A DNA stretch of 52,378 bases, taken from Armatimonadota bacterium (GTDB taxonomy: Bacteria > Armatimonadota > Hebobacteria > GCA-020354555 > CP070648). The position numbers were made by a program, and so were the translations under genes. This document shows positions 1 through 8,017 of the stretch, in pieces (positions within the stretch are counted from its first letter, which is position 1; each line of letters opens with the position of its first letter). The notes below the pieces were generated by a model. The model saw only the letters and a list, made by a program, of their open reading frames with translations. It did not search any database and was not told the origin of the DNA. The DNA is taken from the NCBI GenBank assembly GCA_035527535.1, contig DATLAK010000176.1, positions 1-52,378 on the forward strand, read 5' to 3'.

Positions 1-654
1 GTCGTCGGCATGAGGACCGCCCAGCGGGCGCAGCAGCGCCTCTTTGGCCAGCAGGGCGCAGCGCTCGAAGTTGCCGCCGAGGCCGACACCTACCACCAGC
101 GGGGGACACGCGCTGGCGCCCGCTCGCTCGACCACCTTCACCACAAAGCGCTCGATTCCTTCCCTCCCGTCGGCGGGGCGGAGCATCGCCAGCGCGCTCA
201 TGTTCTCCGAGCCCGCACCCTTGGGCGCGACGACGACGCGCACGCGGTCGCCCTCGACCTGCCGCAGATGCATGATGGCGGGCGTATTGTCCCCGGTATT
301 GGTGCGCGCCAGCGGGCTGGCGACGACGGACTTGCGCAGGCGCCCTTCGGCATAGCCCCGGCGAACGCCGACATTGACCGCCTCTTCCAGAGGAACGCCG
401 GTGATGCAGGCCTGCGCCCCGAGCTCCACGAATACGACCGCCACCCCGCAGTCCTGGCACATGGGCAGCCCCTCGCGCTCCGCCAAGCGCGCGTTCTCGA
501 TCAGCTGCCCGAGGATGTCGCGGCCCAGCGGCGATTCCTCCTCGGCGCGGGCACGTTCGAGGGCCGCCATCACGTCCGGGGGCAGGCGGTAGTTGGCGTC
601 AATGCACAAGCGGGCGACCAACCCGGTGATGTCGGCGGCTGCGATTTCGCGCAC
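1..654 (-). CDS. Class I fumarate hydratase (FumA/TtdA type) alpha subunit, 3' end cut off by window
   Basis: The 218 visible residues match the N-terminal part of the oxygen-sensitive, [4Fe-4S]-dependent fumarase/tartrate dehydratase alpha subunit, which interconverts fumarate and malate in the cytoplasm together with a beta subunit. The motif PMCQDCG (Cys66) corresponds to the family's cluster-binding CQDTG, here with Cys in place of Thr. LARTNTGDNTPA and SACPPLVVGVGLGGN are further family blocks, the second holding another expected cluster cysteine. The GTG start at 654 has a GGAGGT Shine-Dalgarno six bases upstream. The family is about 280 residues long, so roughly 60 residues and the beta subunit lie beyond base 1. 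It diverges from the phosphohexomutase gene. Identification is firm; fumarate versus tartrate specificity is not decided by sequence. Confidence 0.88.
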   Translation of the reverse strand, partial: MREIAAADITGLVARLCIDANYRLPPDVMAALERARAEEESPLGRDILGQLIENARLAEREGLPMCQDCGVAVVFVELGAQACITGVPLEEAVNVGVRRGYAEGRLRKSVVASPLARTNTGDNTPAIMHLRQVEGDRVRVVVAPKGAGSENMSALAMLRPADGREGIERFVVKVVERAGASACPPLVVGVGLGGNFERCALLAKEALLRPLGGPHADD

Positions 655-737
655 GACGGGACCTCCGCGCGGCGATTATACCAAGCCCGACCGGGGGCTG
701 CAAGGCGGCCGCGCGGATGGGCCCGCGGGGCGATGGT

Positions 738-766
738 TTGACACGGGCTGGTGCGCCGACTATAAT
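738..766 (+). promoter_or_regulatory. Consensus sigma-70 promoter
   Basis: TTGACA at 738-743 and TATAAT at 761-766 are both exact consensus hexamers with the optimal 17-base spacer. The expected transcription start is near 773, about 24 bases before the phosphohexomutase ATG at 797. It lies in the divergent gap between the fumarase and mutase genes and reads only toward the mutase. Such a match is very unlikely by chance in GC-rich DNA. Confidence 0.85.
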
Positions 767-796
767 TGCGCCGCGCGACCAGCTTCGAGACAGACC

Positions 797-2191
797 ATGC
801 CCTCGCCATCGGACCGACCCGGTCTCCGCATCAGTTACTCCGGCGTGCGTGGCATCTTCGGCGAGTCGCTCACGCTCCCCGTTGCCGCGCAGTTCGCGGA
901 GGCTTTCGCGCGCCTGGCCAACGAGCGCTTCCCCAACCCGCTGACGATCATCGGCCGCGACACTCGCCCCTCCGGGCGCGAGCTCGTGCCCGCGGTCATC
1001 GCCGGGCTGACGCGGCTGCCGTGCTCGCTGCTCGACGTCGGGGTCGTGCCGAGCCCGACGGTCGAGGTGGCGATGGCCCAGTTCGACGCCCAGGCCGCCA
1101 TCATCATCACCGCCAGCCACAACCCCGCGCAGTGGAACGGCTTCAAGTTCCTCATGGGGCCGCATTACATCGTGCTCAACGCCGAGCAGACCCGTCATCT
1201 GTTCGCGCTGTCACGCCAGGCGTCGGCGCAGTACGAGCCCGCGGCGCCGCCGGCGGTGCCCAGCCGCCATCAGCAGGCCCTGGAGGCGCATCTGGTGCGC
1301 GTCTTGCGCGAGGTTGATGTCGCGGCCATCCGCGCCCGCCGTTTCAAGGTCGCGGCTGACTCCTGCCGCGGGGCCGGAGAGGCGGTGACCATGCGCCTGC
1401 TGCAGGAGCTGGGCTGTGTCGTCACGCCGGTCAGCGTCGAACGCGATTCCGAGCCCAGCGCCGCCAATCTCGGCGCGCTGCGGGAGGCGGTGGTCGCCAG
1501 CGGGTGTGACCTCGGGCTCGCCCAGGACCTGGATGCCGACCGCCTGGCATTGGTTAGCGAGCAGGGCGAGGCCATCGGCGAAGAGTGCACCCTCGCCTTC
1601 GCGGTGGATCACCTCCTCGATCGCTTCCGCGGCGCCGCTGCGGTCGTGGTCAGGAACAGCTCCACCAGCCGCATGATTGACGACCTGTGCGCGGCCCGCG
1701 GCGCCGAGCTGCGCGAGGTCAAGGTGGGTGAGGTCAACCTGGGTCAGGCCATGATCGAGGTGGCCGGACAGGGGCGCACGGTCTTCGGCGGCGAAGGCAA
1801 CGGCGGGGTCATCTATCCGCCGGTGTGCTATGGGCGCGACAGCCTCATCGGCATCGCGCTCGTGCTCGAATACGCGGCTGCGCGCGGCCTGGCGCTATCG
1901 GAGCTGCGCGCGCGGTTGCCGCAGTATCACATGGTCAAGGCGAAGCTCGAGGGGCTGGCCCCGGAGCGCGTGCAGGAGGCGCTGGCACGTGTGCGGCGCC
2001 TGTTCGCGGGCGAAACGATGTCGGACTTCGACGGCCTCAAAGTCACTTTCGCCGATGGCACCTGGTGCCAGGTGCGCCCATCGAACACGGAGCCCATCGT
2101 GCGGCTCATCATCGAGTCGCCCTCGGTCGAGACTCGCGACCGCCTCCTGGGCCAAGTGCAGGGCGAGATCAGCCCCTTGCTGTCGCCCTAG
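797..2191 (+). CDS. Phosphohexomutase (phosphoglucosamine mutase / phosphomannomutase family)
   Basis: This 464-residue cytoplasmic alpha-D-phosphohexomutase moves phosphate between C6 and C1 of a hexose or glucosamine phosphate, feeding cell-wall or polysaccharide precursors. The four-domain signatures are in order: phosphoserine loop TASHNP at 105-110 (Ser107), Mg-binding DLDADR at 244-249 (Asp244, 246, 248), sugar-binding GGEGNGG at 331-337, and phosphate-binding RPSNTEP at 427-433. GEGNGG resembles archaeal-type GlmM and phosphomannomutases more than E. coli GlmM. The metal loop has Leu where most relatives have Gly. The ATG at 797 was chosen because it lies about 24 bases after the predicted transcription start; there is no clear Shine-Dalgarno. 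Substrate choice (GlcN, Man or Glc phosphate) is not resolved. Confidence 0.9.
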   Translation: MPSPSDRPGLRISYSGVRGIFGESLTLPVAAQFAEAFARLANERFPNPLTIIGRDTRPSGRELVPAVIAGLTRLPCSLLDVGVVPSPTVEVAMAQFDAQAAIIITASHNPAQWNGFKFLMGPHYIVLNAEQTRHLFALSRQASAQYEPAAPPAVPSRHQQALEAHLVRVLREVDVAAIRARRFKVAADSCRGAGEAVTMRLLQELGCVVTPVSVERDSEPSAANLGALREAVVASGCDLGLAQDLDADRLALVSEQGEAIGEECTLAFAVDHLLDRFRGAAAVVVRNSSTSRMIDDLCAARGAELREVKVGEVNLGQAMIEVAGQGRTVFGGEGNGGVIYPPVCYGRDSLIGIALVLEYAAARGLALSELRARLPQYHMVKAKLEGLAPERVQEALARVRRLFAGETMSDFDGLKVTFADGTWCQVRPSNTEPIVRLIIESPSVETRDRLLGQVQGEISPLLSP

Positions 2192-2202
2192 ACCGCGCCG
2201 CC

Positions 2203-4677
2203 ATGAGCGACGACGCAATGGATGACCCCGGGCAGGTGCGTTTCCCCGCCGTCGAGCCGGCCGCCCCTTGGCGGCGGCTCGCGGCCTCGGTCATAGACAC
2301 CGGCATCCTGCTTCTGTGCAACGCGCTCATCTTCATGCTCGCCGTCGCCATCGCTCCCGATGCCGCCTCCCTCCTGCCGCTGCCCCTGCTGGGTCTCGTC
2401 AGCGCCCTGGCGTACCTCGCCGTCGGATGGGCCGCTTGGGGCGCCACGGTCGGCAAATGGGCGCTGGGAATCCGCGTCGTCGCCGCCGACGGACGCAGGC
2501 TCTCGTGGCGGCGGGCGGTGGCGCGCGTCCCCGCGTTCCTCGTCGCCTCCGCGCCGCTGAAGATTGGCTTGGCCGCCATGCTGTGGGATCGCGAGCGCCG
2601 GGGCTGGCACGATCACCTGGCGGGGACCATGGTCGTGCGCGATCCGCGGCCCGCGGTCGCGGGGAGATCCCCCGCCGTCGCCAGTCCGCGCATCCCACCT
2701 GCGCCGGAGCCCGAGCCCGAGCCCGAGCAGGGACACTCGCCGCGGGGGCGCCGGCTCGCCGCGCTGATGCTCGCGGTCTATGTGCTGGCGGCGGTGGCGC
2801 TCACCATGCCCCTGGCGCTGCATTCATCCACTCACGTTCCCGGCGCGACCATCGAGGGCCTGGAGCAGGACGGCTACGTCTTCTTGTGGGACTACTGGTG
2901 GGTGAAGACCGCGCTCGCGGATCCCCGGCTGAGCGTCATGTCCACCCGCTGCCTGTTCTGGCCCGAGGAGGTGAGCCTGCGGTATCACACGCTGGTGCTC
3001 CTGCATTCCGCGGCGGCGGCGCTCTTGCAGAACGCGCTCAGCCTGGTGCAGACCTACAACCTGCTGCTGGTGCTATCGCTGGCCGCCTGCGCGTGGGGCG
3101 CCTTCCTGCTGTGCCGCTACCTCACCGGCAGCGCGACGGCTGCCGCCGTGGCCGGGTTGGGCTTCGGGTTCTGCCCCTACCTGACGACCCACGCGCTGGC
3201 GCACCAGAACCTCATCGCCGCCGAATGGCTGGCGCCGTTCGCCTACTGTGCGCTGCGCGGGCTGCGCGAGCGACGGCCGCGATACGTGCTCGGCGCCGCC
3301 GCGTCGTGGGCCTTGGTCGGGCTCTGCGAATGGTACTACTTCCTCTACGCCGGCATGCTGCTCGCCGTCTTCGCGGCCTGCGAGATCGCGGCCCGCCCGC
3401 GACGCTGGGGGGCCGCGTTGGCGGCGGCGGGGGCGGTGATCGCCCTGACCTTGGCCGGGCTGTGGCCGCTGCTGTGGCCGATGCTGGCCGAACGCGCGCA
3501 GGCCCCCTACATGCACCAGCCGCTGGCGCGCCCGGCGGCGCTGGGCGCCCAGCCGGAGCTATATGTGACCCCGGCGTTTACGCACCCCCTGCTCGGCGAC
3601 ATCGGCTCGGCGGTGCTGCGCGCCCACGGCTACAGCCGGGCGGAGGCGACGCTCTACGTGGGGCTGGTAGTGTTCGCCCTGGCGCTGACGGGGATCGCCT
3701 ACCGCGGGCGGCGGCTCGTCCCGTGGATTGCGGGGGCCGTCTTCTTCCTGACGCTGGCGCTGGGGACGCATTTGCGCATCGGTGACCGGACTGAGTTCAA
3801 CGCGCTGGCGCTGCTGCTGGCGGGCGGGCCCCCCGGCAACGGCTTCGATCTGCCGTTCAGCGCCGAGCTGTCCTCGCAGTTGGCGATGCAGGTCGTCGGG
3901 GGCGGCGAGGTCCTGGCGGCGCAGGCGCAAGTCCCCCTGCCCTACCTGTGGTTGTGGAAGTACGTGCCGCTGACGCGCCTGGCGGCGGTGCCCACGCGCG
4001 CAGCGCTGCCGGCAATGCTGTGTCTGGCGGTGCTGGCGGCGGCGGGACTGGCCGCGGTGACGCACGGGTGGAGCAGGCGGTGGCGCGTGGCCGCGGCTGG
4101 GATGGCGGCGGCGGTGGTGCTGTTCGAGTTCCTGCCTGCGCCGTACCCGCTGCGGGACGTGCGGGTGCCGGGGTTCTATCACGACCTGGCGCAAAGCGAG
4201 AACGACTTCGCGGTGGCGGAGGTGCCCCTGCTGGGGGACTACGCGGTTTACATGCGCTACCAGACCGTCCATCACCGGCCGATCCTGGCGGGGCTGGTGT
4301 CGCGGCGGCCGCCGCACGCCCTGGAGTTCGTGCGCGGCAATGCCCTCCTGCGCGACCTCGAGCCGCAGCGGACGAGGCCGGGCGAAAGAGTCATGCCCTC
4401 CCTGCCCCTGACCCAAAGGGGCGCCCTTCACCGCGACCTGCGCGAGCTGCGCGCGACCTACGCACCCGCGCTGGCGCAACTGCGGGACCGCCGGGTGGGG
4501 GTCATCGTCGCCCATATGGATCTCCTGCGGGCGGACGACGCCGCCGCGCTCGACCGCGTTCTGCACGGCGCTCTGGGCCTTCACCGCGAGCGCCACTACC
4601 CGCACCTGATCGCGTACTACCTCGCGCCGCAGCTCGCGCAAGCCGCGGAAAGTGACTACGGCGAAAGCGAACCATGA
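2203..4677 (+). CDS. RDD-domain protein fused to a large polytopic membrane protein
   Basis: The 824-residue product starts 11 bases after the mutase stop, so the two are probably cotranscribed. Residues about 20-145 form an RDD domain: APWRRLAASVID, then hydrophobic helices, then WGATVGKWALGIRV. A low-complexity linker of Glu-Pro repeats follows (around residues 165-175). The rest is a polytopic membrane protein with about ten hydrophobic segments and a soluble C-terminal region. The GLEQDGYVFLWDYWWVK block followed by many helices resembles the fold of membrane glycosyltransferases of the YfhO/GT39-like type, but no catalytic motif is recognised. The RDD part is confident; the function of the large part is unknown. 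Its position after a sugar-phosphate mutase would fit envelope glycan work, which is inference. Confidence 0.75.
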   Translation: MSDDAMDDPGQVRFPAVEPAAPWRRLAASVIDTGILLLCNALIFMLAVAIAPDAASLLPLPLLGLVSALAYLAVGWAAWGATVGKWALGIRVVAADGRRLSWRRAVARVPAFLVASAPLKIGLAAMLWDRERRGWHDHLAGTMVVRDPRPAVAGRSPAVASPRIPPAPEPEPEPEQGHSPRGRRLAALMLAVYVLAAVALTMPLALHSSTHVPGATIEGLEQDGYVFLWDYWWVKTALADPRLSVMSTRCLFWPEEVSLRYHTLVLLHSAAAALLQNALSLVQTYNLLLVLSLAACAWGAFLLCRYLTGSATAAAVAGLGFGFCPYLTTHALAHQNLIAAEWLAPFAYCALRGLRERRPRYVLGAAASWALVGLCEWYYFLYAGMLLAVFAACEIAARPRRWGAALAAAGAVIALTLAGLWPLLWPMLAERAQAPYMHQPLARPAALGAQPELYVTPAFTHPLLGDIGSAVLRAHGYSRAEATLYVGLVVFALALTGIAYRGRRLVPWIAGAVFFLTLALGTHLRIGDRTEFNALALLLAGGPPGNGFDLPFSAELSSQLAMQVVGGGEVLAAQAQVPLPYLWLWKYVPLTRLAAVPTRAALPAMLCLAVLAAAGLAAVTHGWSRRWRVAAAGMAAAVVLFEFLPAPYPLRDVRVPGFYHDLAQSENDFAVAEVPLLGDYAVYMRYQTVHHRPILAGLVSRRPPHALEFVRGNALLRDLEPQRTRPGERVMPSLPLTQRGALHRDLRELRATYAPALAQLRDRRVGVIVAHMDLLRADDAAALDRVLHGALGLHRERHYPHLIAYYLAPQLAQAAESDYGESEP

Positions 4678-4889
4678 CCGCACCAAGCCGGGCCTTGGCG
4701 TGAGACGATCATGCCCGGATCAAGCGTAAGGCTTCGGGGATGTCATCCCGAGACGGCGTAGACGCAAGCGGGTACATACAGCAACTCAGCTTCGCAGCTC
4801 CGCTCGTCTTCTCGAGGCGTAGCCAGGGGCCTTAGCGCCGACCCAGCACCAACCGGGAGCGCACCGCGACCCTGCACGATGCCTCAAGT

Positions 4890-5090
4890 TTCAGCTGCCT
4901 GCGGCCTCGGAGCAAGGCGCCGCAGCAGGAGAAAAGCCAATAGCGCCGAACTATTGTTCGGCGCCAAGCGAGGCGTGAAAACCTACGCGCCCATGCGCAT
5001 GCAGCATCTCGACAGCCTGGAATGACAGCGATACCGGGCCGAGGAATGAGCAGCGCTTGCCGCTGAGAAGGAGTTAGCATGAAAGCATGA
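4890..5090 (+). ncRNA. Candidate bridge (guide) RNA region of the IS110 element
   Basis: IS110-group elements such as IS621 encode a structured bridge RNA in the left-end leader, with loops that pair with donor and target DNA. This leader has two strong hairpins (4899-4925 and 4943-4964) in the expected place, while downstream space before the next gene is short. The RNA ends, promoter and guide loops are not identified, so this is placement by family knowledge plus visible structure, not a demonstrated RNA. Confidence 0.3.
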
Positions 5091-5149
5091 TGCACCCCGA
5101 CGGTTAGGCTGATAGAATCAGCTGACGTTACAACACCGAAGGAGGTGCA
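5091..5149 (+). promoter_or_regulatory. Hairpin covering the transposase ribosome binding site
   Basis: TGCACC at 5091-5096 is complementary to GGTGCA at 5144-5149, which overlaps the Shine-Dalgarno GGAGG (5141-5145). Inside lie imperfectly pairing CGACGGTT/AACACCG arms and a perfect stem GCTGAT-AGA-ATCAGC at 5108-5122. If it folds in mRNA, the binding site is masked, which would keep transposase low. Folding is inferred by eye. Confidence 0.45.
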
Positions 5150-5151
5150 CC

Positions 5152-6216
5152 ATGCACTACGTGGGTGTAGATTACCACAAGAAGAGCAGTTACGTCACGG
5201 TGATGGATGAGCGGGGCAAGGTGGTGAAGGAAGGGCAGATCGCCAACACCCAGGAGGCGCTGGCGGCGCTGCTGGACGGCTCTGCGGAGGGCGCGTCAGC
5301 GGTGCTGGAAGCGGGCCGCAACTGGCCGGTAATGTACGACTGGCTGGAGGAGCTGGTGGATGAGGTGACGCTGGCTCATCCTGCCAAAGTGCGAGTGATC
5401 GCAGAAGCCAAGGTGAAGACCGACCGGATTGACTCGCGGATGCTGGCTCACCTGCTGCGCGCGGACTTGATTCCGGCGGCCTATGTGCCGGGGGCGGTGA
5501 CGCGAGAGCAGCGACGCCGGTTGCGACAGCGGATGTTTCCGGTGGGGTTGTCAACGATGGTGAAGAACCGCATCCACACCCTGATTGACCGACACCCGCA
5601 GCTGAGCCCCGAGGCTGGGAGCTGGAGCGATCTATTCGGCAAAGCAGGGCGGGCCTGGTTGCAGCGGCTGGAGCTGCCCCCGAGCGAGGCGCAGATTCTG
5701 CGCACTGACCTGGCGTTGCTGGGGGCGCTGGAGCAGCACATCAAGCAGAGCAATCGGTGGGTCTCGCAGCTGGCCAAGGGGGACGAGCGGGCCAAGCTCC
5801 TGGTCACCCTACCTGGCATCGGAGATTTCTTCGCGGTGCTGTTGGCGGTGGAGATTGACGACGTGAGGCGGTTTCTGCGCGCCGAGAAGCTGTGTGCCTA
5901 TGCGGGCCTGGTTCCCTCGACCTATGCCTCGGGCGGATACGTCTACCACGGACGAATCACCAAGCAAGGCAACAAGTGGATACGCTGGGCGTGCATCGAA
6001 GCGGTGTATCCAGCCATTCGTCAAGACCCTGACTTGGCGGCGCTCTACGGGCGGCTCAAGGCGACCAAGGGCGCCAACGTCGCCAAGGTGGCGGTGGCGA
6101 AGCGGCTGTTGACCATCGTCTACCGGCTGCTGACAGAGCGACGGCCCTATCGCCCAGCCACCGACCAGCCTGCGCTGAGAAAGAGGAATTCCCCGGCTGC
6201 CCTGACGGCCGTCTAG
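5152..6216 (+). CDS. IS110-family DEDD transposase
   Basis: A full-length, apparently intact 354-residue transposase. The N-terminal RuvC-like DEDD domain shows Asp7 (VGVDYHK), Glu53 (VLEAGRN), and Asp91/Asp94 (KTDRIDSRM). The C-terminal Transposase_20 domain starts with LPGIGDFFAVLL near residue 220 and contains the YASGG motif, where Ser260 matches the conserved catalytic serine of IS110 enzymes. The ATG at 5152 has a strong GGAGG seven bases ahead. These enzymes join DNA through RNA-guided recombination rather than classical cut-and-paste. The conserved residues and undamaged frame suggest the element is recent or active. Confidence 0.95.
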   Translation: MHYVGVDYHKKSSYVTVMDERGKVVKEGQIANTQEALAALLDGSAEGASAVLEAGRNWPVMYDWLEELVDEVTLAHPAKVRVIAEAKVKTDRIDSRMLAHLLRADLIPAAYVPGAVTREQRRRLRQRMFPVGLSTMVKNRIHTLIDRHPQLSPEAGSWSDLFGKAGRAWLQRLELPPSEAQILRTDLALLGALEQHIKQSNRWVSQLAKGDERAKLLVTLPGIGDFFAVLLAVEIDDVRRFLRAEKLCAYAGLVPSTYASGGYVYHGRITKQGNKWIRWACIEAVYPAIRQDPDLAALYGRLKATKGANVAKVAVAKRLLTIVYRLLTERRPYRPATDQPALRKRNSPAALTAV

Positions 6217-6327
6217 CTGACCTCAGCGCATCGAGGTCGAGCTGTAAAGGAGGGTGGGGAGCCGGGGATCGAAGGCTAAGGTGTGTTCCGGCAAACGGGA
6301 ACGTAGGAGAGGCTGATTCAAGTGACC

Positions 6328-6349
6328 CACCCGCGAGCAAGCGCGGGTG
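6328..6349. repeat. Short palindrome, arms CACCCGCG/CGCGGGTG
   Basis: A perfect eight-pair stem with the six-base loop AGCAAG lies between the IS and the next gene. No T-tract follows, so a classical intrinsic terminator is not supported. It may be another dispersed palindrome or part of the IS right flank. Confidence 0.4.
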
Positions 6350-6405
6350 CCCGAGCCGTCGGGGAAAACGATAGGTCTTGCAATTTGCTTTCAGGAGAGG
6401 CGGCC

Positions 6406-7221
6406 ATGAGGGCACTGGTTGCGCGGATCGGCCGACGGTGGGAGCGCAGGGAATCCGCAAGCGCCCACCCCGACGACGCGTTATCGTCTGGGTTCTGGGT
6501 TCCCCTTCCCGCTGCGACGTTCGCCTGGTGGGTTCTCGTCGTGAGGCCGGTGTGGATGCCGGAGCCGGAGGTGCGCCAGGCGCTGGTGGTGGCCTTTCTA
6601 GTTGTCACGCCGCTGTGCCTAATCGGGTTCTGGTATCGCCTCACGCGAATTGGAGTAGCGGTTAATCTCCTCGCGCTCGCTTCGCTCTTGCTCTGCGCCG
6701 CTTCACTCTACGCGTATTCTTCAGCGGCGGAAGTGCCCCTCGCGGCATTAGGTACGGTCGCAGGCGCGGCTGCGCTAACGCTTGCCGCACGAGCTCTATG
6801 GTGCGCGTTGAGGCCCGTTCGCGACAGAGGGATGGCCACCTACTTTCTTATCGTCCTGCTTGCAGTTCTGGTTGTAGTCGTGGGGGAAAGCGCGCTCTGG
6901 TCGTGGCGGCAGTACGACCTTTGGCGGCTCGTGGCGGTTTCCGCCTGTGCGGCAGCGATGTTGTATGGAATTCGGTGGTGGCCGAAGGGACGCCCGGTTC
7001 TGGTCAGATTCCTCACCGTCGCGACGACGGGCCTGGTGCTGGCGCTGGTGGCTGAGGCTCTTCAGTTCGCCGCTGGAGTGCAACGAAGCCAGGCGGCAGG
7101 TCTGTTGCAGCACTTCGGAGGTCAGTTCCTGGCCTATTTTGGCGGTGGCATGAGCCTCACGATGCTGCCCACGGAGCTTCGGCGGGAGCAAGAGAGCGCA
7201 AACCCAGAATCCCAGCAGTGA
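6406..7221 (+). CDS. Polytopic membrane protein of unknown function
   Basis: The 271-residue product has an N-terminal basic stretch and about seven hydrophobic segments, beginning near FWVPLPAATFAWWVLVV and ending near YFGGGMSLTML, with a charged C-terminal tail. I do not recognise a family. The ATG at 6406 is preferred over an in-frame ATG 84 bases upstream because AGGAGAGG sits just ahead of it. The gene stands alone between the IS110 element and the repeat-rich gap. Its third-position GC is a little lower than in neighbouring genes, which could reflect transfer, but this was judged by eye. Confidence 0.6.
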   Translation: MRALVARIGRRWERRESASAHPDDALSSGFWVPLPAATFAWWVLVVRPVWMPEPEVRQALVVAFLVVTPLCLIGFWYRLTRIGVAVNLLALASLLLCAASLYAYSSAAEVPLAALGTVAGAAALTLAARALWCALRPVRDRGMATYFLIVLLAVLVVVVGESALWSWRQYDLWRLVAVSACAAAMLYGIRWWPKGRPVLVRFLTVATTGLVLALVAEALQFAAGVQRSQAAGLLQHFGGQFLAYFGGGMSLTMLPTELRREQESANPESQQ

Positions 7222-7623
7222 CTGAACGGCGGGGTGGGCGACAGAAGCGCAGCCGTCAAGTACCTCGTCGTCGGTGAGGGCTCAGTATGCGGGTATGACC
7301 TTTTCTTGTGGGGATGGATTGAGGCACTCACCATGTGGCACCCCGACCGCTCGGGGTGTTGGCGCTGCAGAGCGGCGCCTGTCTGACAGGCGAGAGCGCC
7401 CTTCGACAGGCCCCTATTGAGTCTCGCCCATTGTGTTGACAACCCGGATGGGGAAATGGCCATGGTGGGGCGGGCGAGACGCCGACGGCCGTTTCGTAGC
7501 CCATGCCCCAAGGGTGGGTGCGGATAATGACAAGCTGCAGGGCGGATGTTGGGTGAGGATGACATGGATGCGGGGTGCGGCTCGGGTGTGACCGCTGAAA
7601 GTTGGGATCGGTCGCGGGAACCT

Positions 7624-7650
7624 GTAGGGGCGCACGGCGTGCGCCCCCTT
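7624..7650. repeat. GTAGGGGC-family palindrome
   Basis: The left flank GTA is followed by the nine-base arm GGGGCGCAC, a GGC centre and the arm GTGCGCCCC. The right flank is CTT rather than the TAC seen in perfect copies elsewhere in the window, so this copy is slightly decayed. Confidence 0.6.
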
Positions 7651-7745
7651 CACAGCCGAGGGCGGCTGTGCTACATTCGGGCACACAATCCGCCACCCCA
7701 ACCAAAAACGGTCATACCCTGCGGCTCGACCGGACTCACCCTCAC

Positions 7746-7790
7746 CCGGCCCCGATGCGTCGGGGCCGGCCTCTCCCTGGAAGGGAGAGG
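7746..7790. repeat. Double-hairpin repeat element
   Basis: Two adjacent perfect hairpins: CCGGCCCCGA/TCGGGGCCGG (7746-7769, loop TGCG) and CCTCTCCC/GGGAGAGG (7770-7790, loop TGGAA). The arrangement resembles dispersed extragenic repeats found in many bacteria. A terminator role cannot be excluded, but no T-run follows. Confidence 0.5.
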
Positions 7791-7876
7791 GGTTGGGGCG
7801 CCTGTCCCACATCCGGCAGTGCATTATCCCCACTTTTCGAGGTCACACCCCCCTCTGCCACGACACCGCAAGGAGC

Positions 7877-8011
7877 AACCTCGCCAGGACGGCCTGCATC
7901 TACGGGCGCGTATCCTCCGAGACCCAGGAGAAGCAGTTGACCATCGAGAGCCAGGTAGCCGAGCTGCGGGGATATGCCGCCGCCCACAGCCTGACCATCG
8001 CCGGCGAAGAT
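7877..8011 (+). pseudogene. Truncated serine recombinase (resolvase N-terminal fragment)
   Basis: About 45 codons read RTACIYGRVSSETQEKQLTI followed by ESQVAELRGYAAAHSLTI, the start of a large serine site-specific recombinase. The nucleophile Ser is in the YGRVSS motif and the IESQ segment follows at the usual distance. Homology stops abruptly near 8011, seven bases before the 3' end of the convergent isomerase gene. The rest of the catalytic domain and the DNA-binding region are absent. No good start codon with a Shine-Dalgarno is seen. It is most likely the relic of an integrated element cut by a deletion or rearrangement. Confidence 0.6.
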
Positions 8012-8017
8012 GGGCGT

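Larger units (their letters stand above)
4678..5151. other. 474-base non-coding stretch upstream of the IS110 transposase
   Basis: No convincing protein is encoded here. The left part (about 4678-4860) is featureless flanking DNA or IS end. The right part is rich in hairpins: CTGCGGC/GCCGCAG at 4899-4925, a perfect nine-pair stem GCGCCGAAC/GTTCGGCGC with a TATT loop at 4943-4964, and the 5091-5149 fold next to the transposase start. A long structured leader is normal for IS110-group elements, whose left end encodes a guide RNA. Confidence 0.6.
4890..6240 (+). mobile_element. IS110-family insertion sequence, ends not defined
   Basis: The element is recognised by its single complete DEDD transposase (5152-6216) and a long structured leader. 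IS110 elements have little or no terminal inverted repeat and often no target duplication, so the ends cannot be read from one copy; the limits given are approximate. The leader hairpins from 4899 and a hairpin just after the gene, GACCTC/GAGGTC at 6219-6238, are taken as internal. The next gene starts at 6406 with its own Shine-Dalgarno, so the insertion appears to lie between genes. Confidence 0.6.
7222..7876. repeat. Repeat-rich intergenic stretch with several palindromes
   Basis: No gene is supported here. Visible structures are GCCTGTC-T-GACAGGC near 7378-7392; a GTAGGGGC-family copy at 7624-7650; CACAGCCG-AGGG-CGGCTGTG at 7651-7670; and a double hairpin at 7746-7790 made of a ten-pair stem with loop TGCG followed by CCTCTCCC-TGGAA-GGGAGAGG. 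Open frames across it translate to low-complexity junk. It sits next to a truncated recombinase and looks like a decayed integration site. Confidence 0.7.

Noticed and set aside
10-741. Plus-strand open frame of 243 codons
   Set aside because: It is antisense to the fumarase alpha subunit, which has family motifs and a Shine-Dalgarno; the plus frame is Arg/Ala/Gln-rich with no recognisable features.
7414-7833. Minus-strand open frame in the repeat-rich gap
   Set aside because: The translation is produced by the palindromic repeats and low-complexity sequence.
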